Positions 1 through 9,244 of a stretch of 64,000 nt of DNA are shown in pieces. Made by a program: the position numbers and the translations under genes. Positions within the stretch are counted from its first letter, which is position 1, and each line of letters opens with the position of its first letter. Under the pieces are notes generated by a model. That model made no database searches, was not told the origin of the DNA, and saw nothing but the letters and a program-made list of their open reading frames with translations. The stretch comes from Dichetophora obliterata (Eukaryota; Arthropoda; Insecta; Diptera; Sciomyzidae), in the NCBI GenBank assembly GCA_963920525.1, contig OY986435.1, positions 174,752,266 through 174,816,265 on the forward strand, written 5' to 3'.

Positions 1-14
1 ATGACTAATTATTG

Positions 15-584
15 TTAGTTTTGTCTTATAATGTTTTGTTTATTTGTTTGCTCTTTATTTATTAGGTGTCTGTAGATGTGAGCGCAATTGTCCGTGTCAG
101 TCTTAAAATTCAATCTCAATTGTTTAGGGACGTTAATAATGTGTAGCATTTCAAGCATGTATCGTCTCCTATAATTTTTCTCTTGCTGCAGAACTTTTGT
201 TTTGTCAAAATCAGGAGCGTGTCCAGACTTCGTACAATGGGCTGCTAATGCTGTTTTTTGTTCTAAAGGTTTGTCCAGTGCTTTGAAGTCTGACTTATGT
301 CCTGCTATTCTCGTCCGTAATTTAGTTTTTGTTGTTCCAACATATACCTTTTCGCATAAATTGGATCCGTCACCTTTGCACGGAATTTGATATATCAAAT
401 TCGATTTGTCCTGCTTGTCAAGTTTACATTTAGTGTTCGTGTAAAGTGTTTGTAAAGTGTTTGATGTTTTAAAAGCTATTCTAAACTGGTCCTTATTAAA
501 AATGTTGGACTTTTTAAACTTCTCTGAAAAACCGGGAATATATGTCATGCTTTTATAAGTTTTAGGGGGGTCGTCTGTCGTCAC
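15..584 (-). pseudogene. PLE GIY-YIG endonuclease domain (left copy)
   Basis: An open stretch of about 189 codons carries the PLE endonuclease: a Leu-Ile-Tyr-Gln-Ile segment, then Lys-Val-Tyr-Val-Gly-Thr-Thr and a downstream Arg-x-Arg and His typical of GIY-YIG nucleases (residues ~60-115). In PLEs this nuclease nicks target DNA to prime reverse transcription. It should be the C-terminal part of the RT polyprotein, but here it lies in another frame from the RT, separated by an A8 run (T8 on the plus strand near 620-627). The same arrangement is in the right copy. It has no ATG where a translated ORF would need one, so I treat it as the separated C-terminal part of one polyprotein. Confidence 0.85.
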
Positions 585-1324
585 TTTTTCGTTTACTGTT
601 CTTTCTTTATGTTTAACAATTTTTTTTAATTAAATATTCCGGAAAGCAGTTTTTCTTTAAAATATCTTTAATTTTAATCGCATTGTCCTTATGGAATTTT
701 TTGTCACTTATTTCGAAAACCCGGTTTGTAAAATTTTTAGCTGTATTAATTATTATATTTTTTGGATGTTTTGAGTGAAAATTAATTATTCGTCCTGTTG
801 CCGTTGGTTTTTGATACCAATTTATTTCTATTTTATTGTTTTTTCTCATAAGTAATGTGTCAAGATAAGGTAGTTTATTGTCAGTTTCATATTCTAAAGT
901 GAACTTTATTCTCCTATGGTATGAATTTAGTGCGTTTAAAGTGTTTTGGATTTGGTCATATCTAACTATCGCAAAAAGGTCGTCTACATATTTGGTAACT
1001 AATTTTGGTTTCACTGGGAGATCGTCTAAACATTTATCTAAAAGGTCTTCCATTACTACGTCCGCTACTATTGGTGATGCAGGTGATCCCATGGCCGTGC
1101 CTCGTAGTTGTAAATAAATTTTGTTGTCATATTTTAAATATCTAGCGTCTTTTATACAAAGTAATAAAATGTCAGAAAATTGTTTTTTGGTCATATTTGT
1201 GTATTTTTCTATTATTGTCCATTTTCTTTCTATTGTTTTTATAGCGAAGTCAACTGGGATACTAGGGAAAAGTGATACTACGTCGAATGATATTAGTCTC
1301 TCATCGTCTGAAATGTATATGTTA

Positions 1325-2608
1325 GGGGTTGGAATTAATTTTAAAGGTTTTTTTTCGGTTTTTGAGCATTTATTTAGAAACAACGGTACAACGTATATTA
1401 TTCAAAGTATTGTCCATCTTTAGCTACAACATTTTCCCATCTTTCTGGCAGCATATGGACTCCGCGCCGGAAGAACGATTCGTCTTTTAAGGCAATCCAC
1501 GAATCGACCCATTTTTTGGTATCCTCGTAAGAAGTGAAGCGCTGCTCAGCCAAGCCATGCGTCATCGATCTGAATAGGTGGTAGTCGGAAGAGGCTATGT
1601 CTGGGCTATAAGGCGGGTGGGGTAGCACATCCCAATTCAGCGCCTCCAACGTTTCCTTGACGGTTCTTGCAACATGTGGCCGTGCGTTGTCATGTTGAAA
1701 AACCACTTTGTCGTGTCTTTTGGCATATTCCGGCCGTTTAACCTTTAATGCTCGGCTCAATTGCATCAATTGTTGTTGGTAGCGTTCCCCAGTGATGGTT
1801 TCGTTAGGTTTTAGCAGCTCATAGTACACGACACCCTTCTGATCCCACCAAATACACAGCATAAGCTTGGCGCCTTGAATATTCGGCTTGGCCCTCGATG
1901 TTGATGCATGGCCGGGTGGTCCCCACGATTTTTTTCGCTTAGGATTATCGTAATGGATCCACTTTTCATCGCCAGTGACAATACGATGCAAAAAACTCTT
2001 CCTTTTATGCCGTTGAAGCAGTTGTTCGCACATGCAAAATCGCCGTTCAACGTCTCTCGGCTTCAACTGGTACGGCACCCAATTTCCTTGCTTTTGAATC
2101 ATTCCCATGGCCTTCAAGCATTTGCCGACCGTTGATAAGTCGACTCCCAATGATTCTGACAATTCTTGAAGGGTTTGACACGGGTCTTCATCGAGAAAAG
2201 CCTCCAATTCCTCATCTTCAAACTTTTTCGGCTGGACCGGACGCTCTTTGTCTTCCGTATCAAAATCACCACTTTTAAACCGACGGAACCAGTACTCACA
2301 AGTAGAAATCGATGGAGCATAGTCCCCGTAAGCCTCAGTAAGCGTGCGTTGTGCTTCAACCGCTTTTTTCTTCAAATGGAAGCACAAAAGTAAACCTTCC
2401 CGCAAATTGCGTTTTGTTGGAACGAAAGTCGACATGTTCACAGAGAAAAAAATATATGTTGTTTACACTTCAGTGGAATGACACATACTGAAAAATGAAG
2501 CTTAGACAATGTGCTTTGAAATGAATATAGTCACAGGTGTGCCCGATGCGATCTATTGATAGTTACGCCATCTCTTAGAAAACCTTTAAAACTAATTCCA
2601 ACCCCCAA
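1325..2608 (-). mobile_element. mariner element, copy 1 (1284 bp)
   Basis: A full-length mariner with TA on both sides (1323-1324 and 2609-2610) and imperfect terminal inverted repeats of the type TTGGGGGTTGGAATTA. The end at 1325 lacks the first three bases of the repeat (starts GGGGTTGG), whereas the other end is complete. It sits inside the PLE reverse transcriptase gene and the empty site is visible in the right-hand PLE copy near 4100. A second copy is at 55039-56301. Its length matches the roughly 1.3-kb mariner norm. Confidence 0.95.
1398..2435 (-). CDS. mariner transposase, 345 aa, uninterrupted
   Basis: The frame is open for 345 codons from the ATG at 2435, the same length as the Mos1 transposase. 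The N-terminal half has the paired helix-turn-helix DNA-binding region and the Trp-Val-Pro-Tyr-Gln-Leu version of the mariner WVPHEL linker (residues ~119-124). The catalytic triad is present as Asp156 (TGDEKW), Asp249 (QHDN) and Asp284 (SDYHL), i.e. DD34D. Against copy 2, this copy has Ser instead of Pro in the conserved YSPD-I-A-P motif (residue 282), Val for Gly at 67 and Cys for Arg at 106. It could encode full-length protein, but activity is uncertain given these changes and the trimmed terminal repeat. Confidence 0.9.
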   Translation of the reverse strand: MSTFVPTKRNLREGLLLCFHLKKKAVEAQRTLTEAYGDYAPSISTCEYWFRRFKSGDFDTEDKERPVQPKKFEDEELEAFLDEDPCQTLQELSESLGVDLSTVGKCLKAMGMIQKQGNWVPYQLKPRDVERRFCMCEQLLQRHKRKSFLHRIVTGDEKWIHYDNPKRKKSWGPPGHASTSRAKPNIQGAKLMLCIWWDQKGVVYYELLKPNETITGERYQQQLMQLSRALKVKRPEYAKRHDKVVFQHDNARPHVARTVKETLEALNWDVLPHPPYSPDIASSDYHLFRSMTHGLAEQRFTSYEDTKKWVDSWIALKDESFFRRGVHMLPERWENVVAKDGQYFE

Positions 2609-3519
2609 TATTAAGTTTGTTCTTTAGGTCCAGTGCGTCTTTTATGTTGTACTTAGATGTTACCGTTAACTTATTCAATATTTTCACTAAATATTTGCTG
2701 AGTTCGTGTGTTGGAGAGTTGATGGACGAGCAAATTGGTCTCAATGGCATGTTCGGTTTGTGCAGCTTTGGTAGTCCATATATTCTTGGTGCCGTTGCAG
2801 TAGTTGTTGTCATCTTTAATTTTTCATAGTCCGAGATCAAATTATTTTTGAATAGAATGTCGACTAAATTGTTATTTTTCTGTTGCAAAGCCGTTGTTGG
2901 GTCCCTTTTAACTTCCTTGTATGTTGCAATGTCTCTTAATAAAATTCTAATTTTCTTGTCGTAATCCACTTTTTTCATCGCTACAGTTTTGTTTCCCTTG
3001 TCTGCATTCACAATTATAATGTCTTTATTTTCTTTGAGGAATCGTCTAGTTTTGCCCACTGTATCTAAGATCAGCTTGTCTCTTGTGTCCAAATGTATGC
3101 GTGTTACATGGTTTTCCATCAGTGTAGTCAGTTTTACTCTCGCCGTTTCTTGTGATTCTTTGTCTTTGTTGGTTTGTACGAAATCTTCACCTTCCGCAAT
3201 GCATGTTAGTGTTGGAAAGTTTTGTTTCGTTGTGGGAAGAGCGTATTTTGGTCCCAGAGAAAGAAGCCATTGAGTCTCTTTTGGTATGTCTGTATTTGTT
3301 GTGTTGATAAACCACTCCGTTTCGTTTTCGTTGATATTGAGTTTTCTTTTTTGTTTCTCTAAAATTTTATTGAATTTGTTTTGATGTGTTTGTTTAATTT
3401 GACTCAAAGTCTTTGTGTATAAGTGTTCTTCACTCCGCCATAGAAGCTCAGCATCTTCTGCACTCATTCTTTCGTTGATTTTATTTCTTATGCTTGTTAA
3501 TTCTTTTTCATTACATGTT

Positions 3520-3588
3520 AAATCTGACCTATAGCTCGTTTAACTACCAATAATCTAATATAAAAAAAAAGGTCAAAAATTTAATAAA
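3520..3588. repeat. Direct repeat flanking the right PLE copy, left arm (~69 bp)
   Basis: This stretch, beginning TCTGACCTATAGCTCG and ending near TTAATAAA, recurs at 5691-5757 with a few small differences. It lies exactly between the 5' end of the left PLE and the start of the right PLE. The simplest reading is a very long target-site duplication made when the right PLE inserted. Confidence 0.75.
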
Positions 3589-3626
3589 TTAATCTATAAG
3601 GAGAGCAAGCCAAATATATAAACAAG

Positions 3627-4813
3627 ATGAAGATTTATAAAGAATTGAAACGAAAATACAGCAATCATACAAACACAATAATCAACAGACATAGAAATAC
3701 GAACAAAACTAAAGCTAAAACAATAGGTGCAATACAATTCCTTCAAAAGTGCAGAAAATATAGAGTGACACCAAATTTTTTGGATAACACAACCAAAAAT
3801 ATTAAAACAATTTTCGAAATCAATAAAAACATCCCTCCAAAAACAGACAAAGCAATAACAAAAATAATACATACATTTAAAACGAAAATACTAAATCAGC
3901 TGATAAAATATAAACACCAAAATTTAACATGTAATGAAAAAGAATTAACAAGCATAAGAAATAAAATCAACGAAAGAATGAGTCGTCCATCAACTCTCCA
4001 ACACACGAACTCAGCAAATATTTAGTGAAAATATTGAATAAGTTAACGGTAACATCTAAGTACAACATAAAAGACGCACTGGACCTAAAGAACAAACTTA
4101 ATAACATATACATTTCAGACGATGAGAGACTAATATCATTCGACGTAGTATCACTTTTCCCTAGTATCCCAGTTGACTTCGCTATAAAAACAATAGAAAG
4201 AAAATGGACAATAATAGAAAAATACACAAATATGACCAAAAAACAATTTTCTGACATTTTATTACTTTGTATAAAAGACGCTAGATATTTAAAATATGAC
4301 AACAAAATTTATTTATAACTACGAGGCACGGCCATGGGATCACCTGCATCACCAATAGTAGCGGACGTAGTAATGGAAGACCTTTTAGATAAATGTTTAG
4401 ACGATCTCCCAGTGAAACCAAAATTAGTTACCAAATATGTAGACGACCTTTTTGCGATAGTTAGATATGACCAAATCCAAAACACTTTAAACGCACTAAA
4501 TTCATACCATAGGAGAATAAAGTTCACTTTAGAATATGAAACTGACAATAAACTACCTTATCTTGACACATTACTTATGAGAAAAAACAATAAAATAGAA
4601 ATAAATTGGTATCAAAAACCAACGGCAACAGGACGAATAATTAATTTTCACTCAAAACATCCAAAAAATATAATAATTAATACAGCTAAAAATTTTACAA
4701 ACCGGGTTTTCGAAATAAGTGACAAAAAATTCCATAAGGACAATGCGATTAAAATTAAAGATATTTTAAAGAAAAACTGCTTTCCGGAATATTTAATTAA
4801 AAAAAATTGTTAA
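3627..4813 (+). pseudogene. PLE reverse transcriptase (right copy), deleted and nonsense-mutated
   Basis: The N-terminal, lysine/asparagine-rich region (3627-3990) is fused out of frame to the start of the palm by the deletion and ends at 4025. The RT frame then runs 4025-4318, where a TAA replaces the CAA codon seen in the left copy (one C-to-T change), and resumes at 4319-4813. The second part keeps Met-Gly-Ser-Pro-Ala-Ser-Pro and the catalytic Tyr-Val-Asp-Asp. It ends at the same TAA after an A8 run as the left copy. It cannot make full RT. Confidence 0.9.
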
Positions 4814-4841
4814 ACATAAAGAAAGAACAGTAAACGAAAAA

Positions 4842-5411
4842 GTGACGACAGACGACCCCCCTAAAACTTATAAAAGCATGACATATATTCCCGGTTTTTC
4901 AGAGAAGTTTAAAAAGTCCAACATTTTTAATAAGGACCAGTTTAGAATAGCTTTTAAAACATCAAACACTTTACAAACACTTTACACGAACACTAAATGT
5001 AAACTTGACAAGCAGGACAAATCGAATTTGATATATCAAATTCCGTGCAAAGGTGACGGATCCAATTTATGCGAAAAGGTATATGTTGGAACAACAAAAA
5101 CTAAATTACGGACGAGAATAGCAGGACATAAGTCAGACTTCAAAGCACTGGACAAACCTTTAGAACAAAAAACAGCATTAGCAGCCCATTGTACGAAGTC
5201 TGGACACGCTCCTGATTTTGACAAAACAAAAGTTCTGCAGCAAGAGAAAAATTATAGGAGACGATACATGCTTGAAATGCTACACATTATTAACGTCCCT
5301 AAACAATTGAGATTGAATTTTAAGACTGACACGGACAATTGCGCTCACATCTACAGACACCTAATAAATAAAGAGCAAACAAATAAACAAAACATTATAA
5401 GACAAAACTAA
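4842..5411 (+). pseudogene. PLE GIY-YIG endonuclease domain (right copy)
   Basis: As far as I can read, the translation is identical to the endonuclease segment of the left copy, with the GIY-YIG-type Tyr-Gln-Ile / Val-Tyr-Val-Gly core. It lies one frame away from the RT segment that stops at 4813. With one A fewer in the A8 run at 4799-4806 the RT and endonuclease would read as one polyprotein, the usual PLE arrangement. Confidence 0.85.
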
Positions 5412-5690
5412 CAATAATTAGTCATCAAAGTCCGTCGTCAAGTGTTGTTTACTTATGCTAGATGTTCTTATGTTTTTTGTCATATCGTTTCTCAAATGTT
5501 TTTTTAAAAAATCAATGTAAATTCAGTATATTTATTTAATTTTTGTAAGTTCATGTATTTTAAATATTATGTTATGTGATTATATTGTAATTTGTAATTA
5601 TTGTATATATTTTAGTGTTTTCCCTGATGATGTTTTTCAACGAAAAACGAAATATTGGAATTTAAATTTATATTAAATAAATTAAGAAAA

Positions 5691-5757
5691 AAATCTGACC
5701 TATAGCTCGTTTAACTACCAATAATATAATATAAAAAAGGTCAAAAATTTAATAAAC
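5691..5757. repeat. Direct repeat flanking the right PLE copy, right arm
   Basis: Second arm of the ~67-bp duplication described at 3520-3588. It differs mainly by a shorter A-run and one base in the TAATA region. It abuts the A-rich 3' end of the PLE. Confidence 0.75.
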
Positions 5758-6589
5758 TTAAATTATTATTTTACATTAATTTTGAATTATTTCAGTTTTC
5801 AATTTTTATTATGGAAATGTATTAATAAAATTATTGGTTTTTATTATCTAAAATATCAGACGTATATTATATAGGTGTATTCCAGAGATAATTCTAGCAA
5901 ATATAACATCAATAGTTGTCCCTTATCGTGTTGTGTAAATAATTGGATCGTTTATTTATATAATCATTCGTAATATCATTCATTATATTTATCAAAACGG
6001 CATTGTTTAAGGACTAGAATTTTTATGAAATTATTTTTTTTTTTATATTTCAAAAGTATAATCTTTCTGACGTTATTTTCACATCTTCAGCCGTTTTAGT
6101 AGGTGTTGAGCCACAGTGTTTAGTCAACATTCATTCTCTTTATACTCATTTATATCGAAACTACTCTTTTTAACATGGTGTTGTACAAAAAACCAAAAAC
6201 TATTAGGCCTAATCATCTGAAATTCAAATATTCTTTTCATAACATCAGTGGCTATCGCTGGAACTTTAATCAAAGTTTTATTTCAAAAACATCGTATATT
6301 TTGAACTTAATAACCGGTAGAAAACAAGCTGTTTTAAGAACTTAATTTCCAAAAGCGCGTCAATCTGTCAATTTTCAATATTTTTTATTCTAGTGCCAGC
6401 CATAGCTGAACTCTAGTGATTACTTATATTCTTGGTTTTTATTTTTTAGATAAATAGGAAAGTCTAAATCTACAACACCGTCAATGCTCCTTTTTTTTGA
6501 GAGCGTCTCATTGAGCGCCATTTTGAACAAAATCAACGATTTTTCACATTAAAAAAATAATTTTTTTTTATGAATGAGTGTTATAACAC
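5758..6589. other. AT-rich DNA without a recognised gene
   Basis: I see no convincing coding segment, RNA gene or terminal repeat here. Part of it (6530-6590, TTTTATGAATGAGTGTTA) resembles 48285-48310, so it probably includes old repeat material. Confidence 0.5.
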
Positions 6590-6836
6590 ATAGTCCAAGT
6601 ATGAAAGAAATCTTGAATGAATCATGCACGATTTTTCTTCCTCTTTGACGAAACATGCTGATTTGTTTATACATTTCATTGACGAAAATCTAATACAAAA
6701 GTTCCAAATTCGTGCACTGTTTTAAAGTTTCTGTTTTCGATGAACAGATTTGTTAAAGAAATATCGACAAAGGTAACTCACGCAGCAAGTTTCTTTAAGA
6801 AATCATCATAACATATTCGTGCACGATATCTTGGAC
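6590..6836. mobile_element. Short inverted-repeat element related to 53333-54581
   Basis: It is bounded by AGTCCAAG and CTTGGACT. Its two ends resemble the two ends of the larger element at 53333-54581: shared GACGAAACATGCTGATTT near the left end and TTTCTTTAAGAAATCATC near the right. It is non-coding and probably a MITE-like deletion derivative; no target duplication could be defined. Confidence 0.5.
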
Positions 6837-7204
6837 TGCAGGGCTACTTTTATTGCTTGGACAGCTAATGCCCAAAACTCAATATTGCGTTAGGTCGGTC
6901 GGTCATTGATCGTACTTTGGTCTGCGTTGTAAAAACTTTACGATACAAGTGTCAAAACGGACGATCTCAAAACTTTGCAAAACTTAATGTTGCGTTGACA
7001 GATCTTGCTTCTGCCATTTCGTGATGCCAATGAAAGCAGCTATTCAAAAAATTCCACAAACCTACAGTTTATCCCATATCATGCAGTTTTTAATGGATTC
7101 TGATTTAATTTTACTAAATCAATGAAAAATAAATAATTATTGTAATAAAATCCTTAAACGACCTACTTTAAAAAGTTAAGATATTTTTATGGTATGTTTA
7201 ATAT

Positions 7205-7659
7205 AATAAGGGTATTCTTGAAAAATGGCAATACTATAATTTAAGCAATTAGTTATTTTTAGGAGACAGGGTGTAAGAACATTCCTTAAAGTCGAATGTG
7301 CATTTGCAGCATATATGCCAGCTGCAAAATGTTGTCAATAAGTTTTTACGTTGTAATTTTCAAAATGATTTATGAAATTTTGAGAATAATATATTTGTTA
7401 CTCTTGTTCCAATTCACAAATTTCTTACCTCATTGATTTTTTACCGTCTTGTGATAACAAATTAATTAACTTTCGAAAAACGAAAACAGCTTCTTCAAGA
7501 TAAAGGTTTGCCACCTCGTTTGCTCACCTAAATCAAAGAGCAAATATATCTGGTTTGTGAAAAGGCTTCTCCATTAAAATGTTTAAACTATTTTATATAC
7601 TATTATATATTTATTTACTTTTTATAAGGGTATTACCCATTTGCATGAATCCCCATAAT
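7205..7659. mobile_element. MITE, family shared with 21221-21651
   Basis: It begins AATAAGGGTATTCTTG and ends near CATGAATCCCCATAATA. Several internal blocks match 21221-21651, for example AGTTTGCCACCTCGTTTGC at ~7503 and ~21487. Non-coding, with degenerate ends; the other copy has better-preserved ends. Confidence 0.7.
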
Positions 7660-8186
7660 ATGTGAAATAATAGAGGCATTCAGTATCCAGAGCATTTGGC
7701 TGTGCATTTTAGCACGAGCATAATATTTATGCTTTTATGCACTTAACACTAACAAAATATACATATATGCACACGCTCCTATTTTCCATAAACGCACATT
7801 GTCGACCCTGGTGCATAAACGGGTTTCGTACAGGTGCTTATTAAACAGGTGACATTTGACGAGTGAAAATGGAAGAAAAACAAAAAACCTTTAAGTGCAC
7901 CAAGAAATAGACCATTGATGAAATTAATTTACTAGTTGATTGTTTGAAGCAGACTGAGGTTTTGATGGTATGGTTGATATTTTTATGGTTAATTGATTAT
8001 TATCAGTGCATCAAGAGTTTAATATGTATTCGTTAGAAATGTGTTACATGATATCTTGGGTGCAGCAATTTTCACTGAATCATCCACACTTTTTACGCTT
8101 TTTCTTGGCATATCTACCTTAAACCCACAAAATAACACTTTTATGTTTTAATCAGCTGATTTTCCTGCTGTGTGGTCTAGTGTATA

Positions 8187-8640
8187 AGCTGGTCGTATTA
8201 ATTTTCCTCCTCAACATTGCTTTTGAACGCACCTACACTTTATCTGCTACCTTGCTGGGCGTCTCCATAAAAAAAAAAAACACTAAATGATAAATTTTCT
8301 ATTAATGTTAATATGAAAAAACTATTATCCTTAAAGGTGGTAAAATTTTTGAGCTGGTCGTATTAATTTTCCCCCTCAATATTTCTTCTGTACACACCTA
8401 CACTATATCTGGCACCCTTCTGGAGGTCCCCATAGAAAAAAAAACACAAGAAAATAGAAACAAAAATGGCTGTTATAGTTAATATCAAAAAAATCTATGA
8501 CTCTTAGGAATGTTAAAGGTATGATCTGGTCCTTTTAATTAAATTCCGTCTGAAACAATTCTGAGGGTCTTCATAGAAAAAAAAAATGCAAAAAAATAGA
8601 AAATATCATTGCTTGTGTACACAAAAACGGAACGAATGAG
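8187..8640. repeat. Diverged tandem repeat, three units of ~165-172 bp
   Basis: Units start at about 8187, 8352 and 8524 with AGCTGGTCGTATTAATTTTC or a variant. Each continues with a CTACACT-like block, a GGGCGTCTCCATA / GGTCCCCATAGA / GGTCTTCATAGA block and an A-run. Units 1 and 2 are closer to each other than to unit 3. No reading frame is shared. Confidence 0.7.
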
Positions 8641-9244
8641 ACAGTTACCTGCACAAAGACTCGAACTTTTTTTTATTATACTCGAAAACTTTTACTCTCA
8701 ATTAATTTTGCGCCATACTCATATTTAGTTCATGAAATATTTTCTTTTTATTCGTATAATTATCCCATGAAATGTTTTTAATCATAGAAATACAAGAAAT
8801 ACTCACATATTAAAATTTCTCAACGAAAATACAACCCAGCATTGGTATGGACTGTCAACGCACGAGCTAGTAGAAAAATTCTCTACTCACAACTTTAATC
8901 CCCTGCTTTAGATTTTTACGGGATGAGGTCGAAGCAAAGTCTGAGGTCAAATTTAGTGTCACTTCATAAGAACTCGCTGTTTCTAGTCTAGCTGTCAAAG
9001 GCCGACCGACCTAACGCACTATTGAGTTTTGGGCATTAGTCGTGAATAATACAACTCTCCACAACTTTTGAAAAATCTAAAAACCAGTTTTTTGGGCCAA
9101 CGGGTAAAAATTGTCGATGATTTTTAATTTTATGCAAATCCTTTAACCAGGTAGTGTATTTTAAGATGCTCTAGAGATTCGATTCGAAAAAATGTGAAAA
9201 AATATTTTTGTGGAAGCTTTAAAATTAATCACTCTCCTCTATTT

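Larger units (their letters stand above)
613..3467 (-). pseudogene. PLE reverse transcriptase (left copy), split by mariner
   Basis: Two pieces belong together. Positions 2611-3467 carry the N-terminal PLE region, including the Asn-Ala-Asp-Lys-Gly motif and the Gly-Leu-Pro-Lys-Leu-His-Lys segment. Positions 613-1322 carry the catalytic palm with Ser-Phe-Asp-Val-Val-Ser-Leu-Phe, Ala-Met-Gly-Ser-Pro-Ala-Ser-Pro and the Tyr-Val-Asp-Asp active site. The mariner at 1325-2608 lies between them at a TA. Without it the frame would be open from 3467 to the stop at 613. The frame ends just after an A8 run, before the endonuclease. The N-terminal region present at 3627-3960 in the other copy is missing here. 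Confidence 0.88.
1..3523 (-). mobile_element. Penelope-like element (PLE), left copy, 5'-truncated, split by mariner
   Basis: Reverse transcriptase followed by a GIY-YIG endonuclease on the minus strand is the domain order of Penelope-like retroelements. The 3' end runs off the window at base 1; the right-hand copy suggests about 280 more bases of 3' UTR. The 5' end stops near 3523, where similarity to the right-hand copy breaks off, so this copy is 5'-truncated. A mariner at 1325-2608 interrupts it; removing it and one TA restores the sequence seen intact near 4090-4105. Shared parts look almost identical to the inverted copy at 3589-5690, so both insertions are recent. Confidence 0.9.
3589..5690 (+). 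mobile_element. Penelope-like element, right copy, internally deleted
   Basis: This copy is in the opposite orientation to the left copy and shares its RT, endonuclease and 3' UTR almost base for base. It keeps a 5' region the left copy lacks (3627-3960) but has lost about 0.73 kb between the N-terminal region and the palm (junction near 3985). The 3' UTR ends in an A-rich stretch at 5690, followed at once by the repeated flank at 5691. It carries a nonsense codon at 4316-4318. Confidence 0.9.
6865..9039. mobile_element. Putative 2.2-kb element with ~38-bp terminal inverted repeats
   Basis: The left end (6865-6902, starting CTAATGCCCAAAACTCAATA) is repeated inverted at 9002-9039 with one mismatch. 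No transposase is visible between them. The interior holds a MITE (7205-7659) and a tandem repeat (8187-8640). I could not define a target-site duplication, so it could also be two solo inverted repeats of one family. Confidence 0.5.

Noticed and set aside
202..390. Open frames opposite the PLE and mariner genes (e.g. 202-390, 878-1423, 1908-2135, 2166-2393)
   Set aside because: They are shadows of the retroelement and transposase frames on the other strand and mirror each other in both copies.
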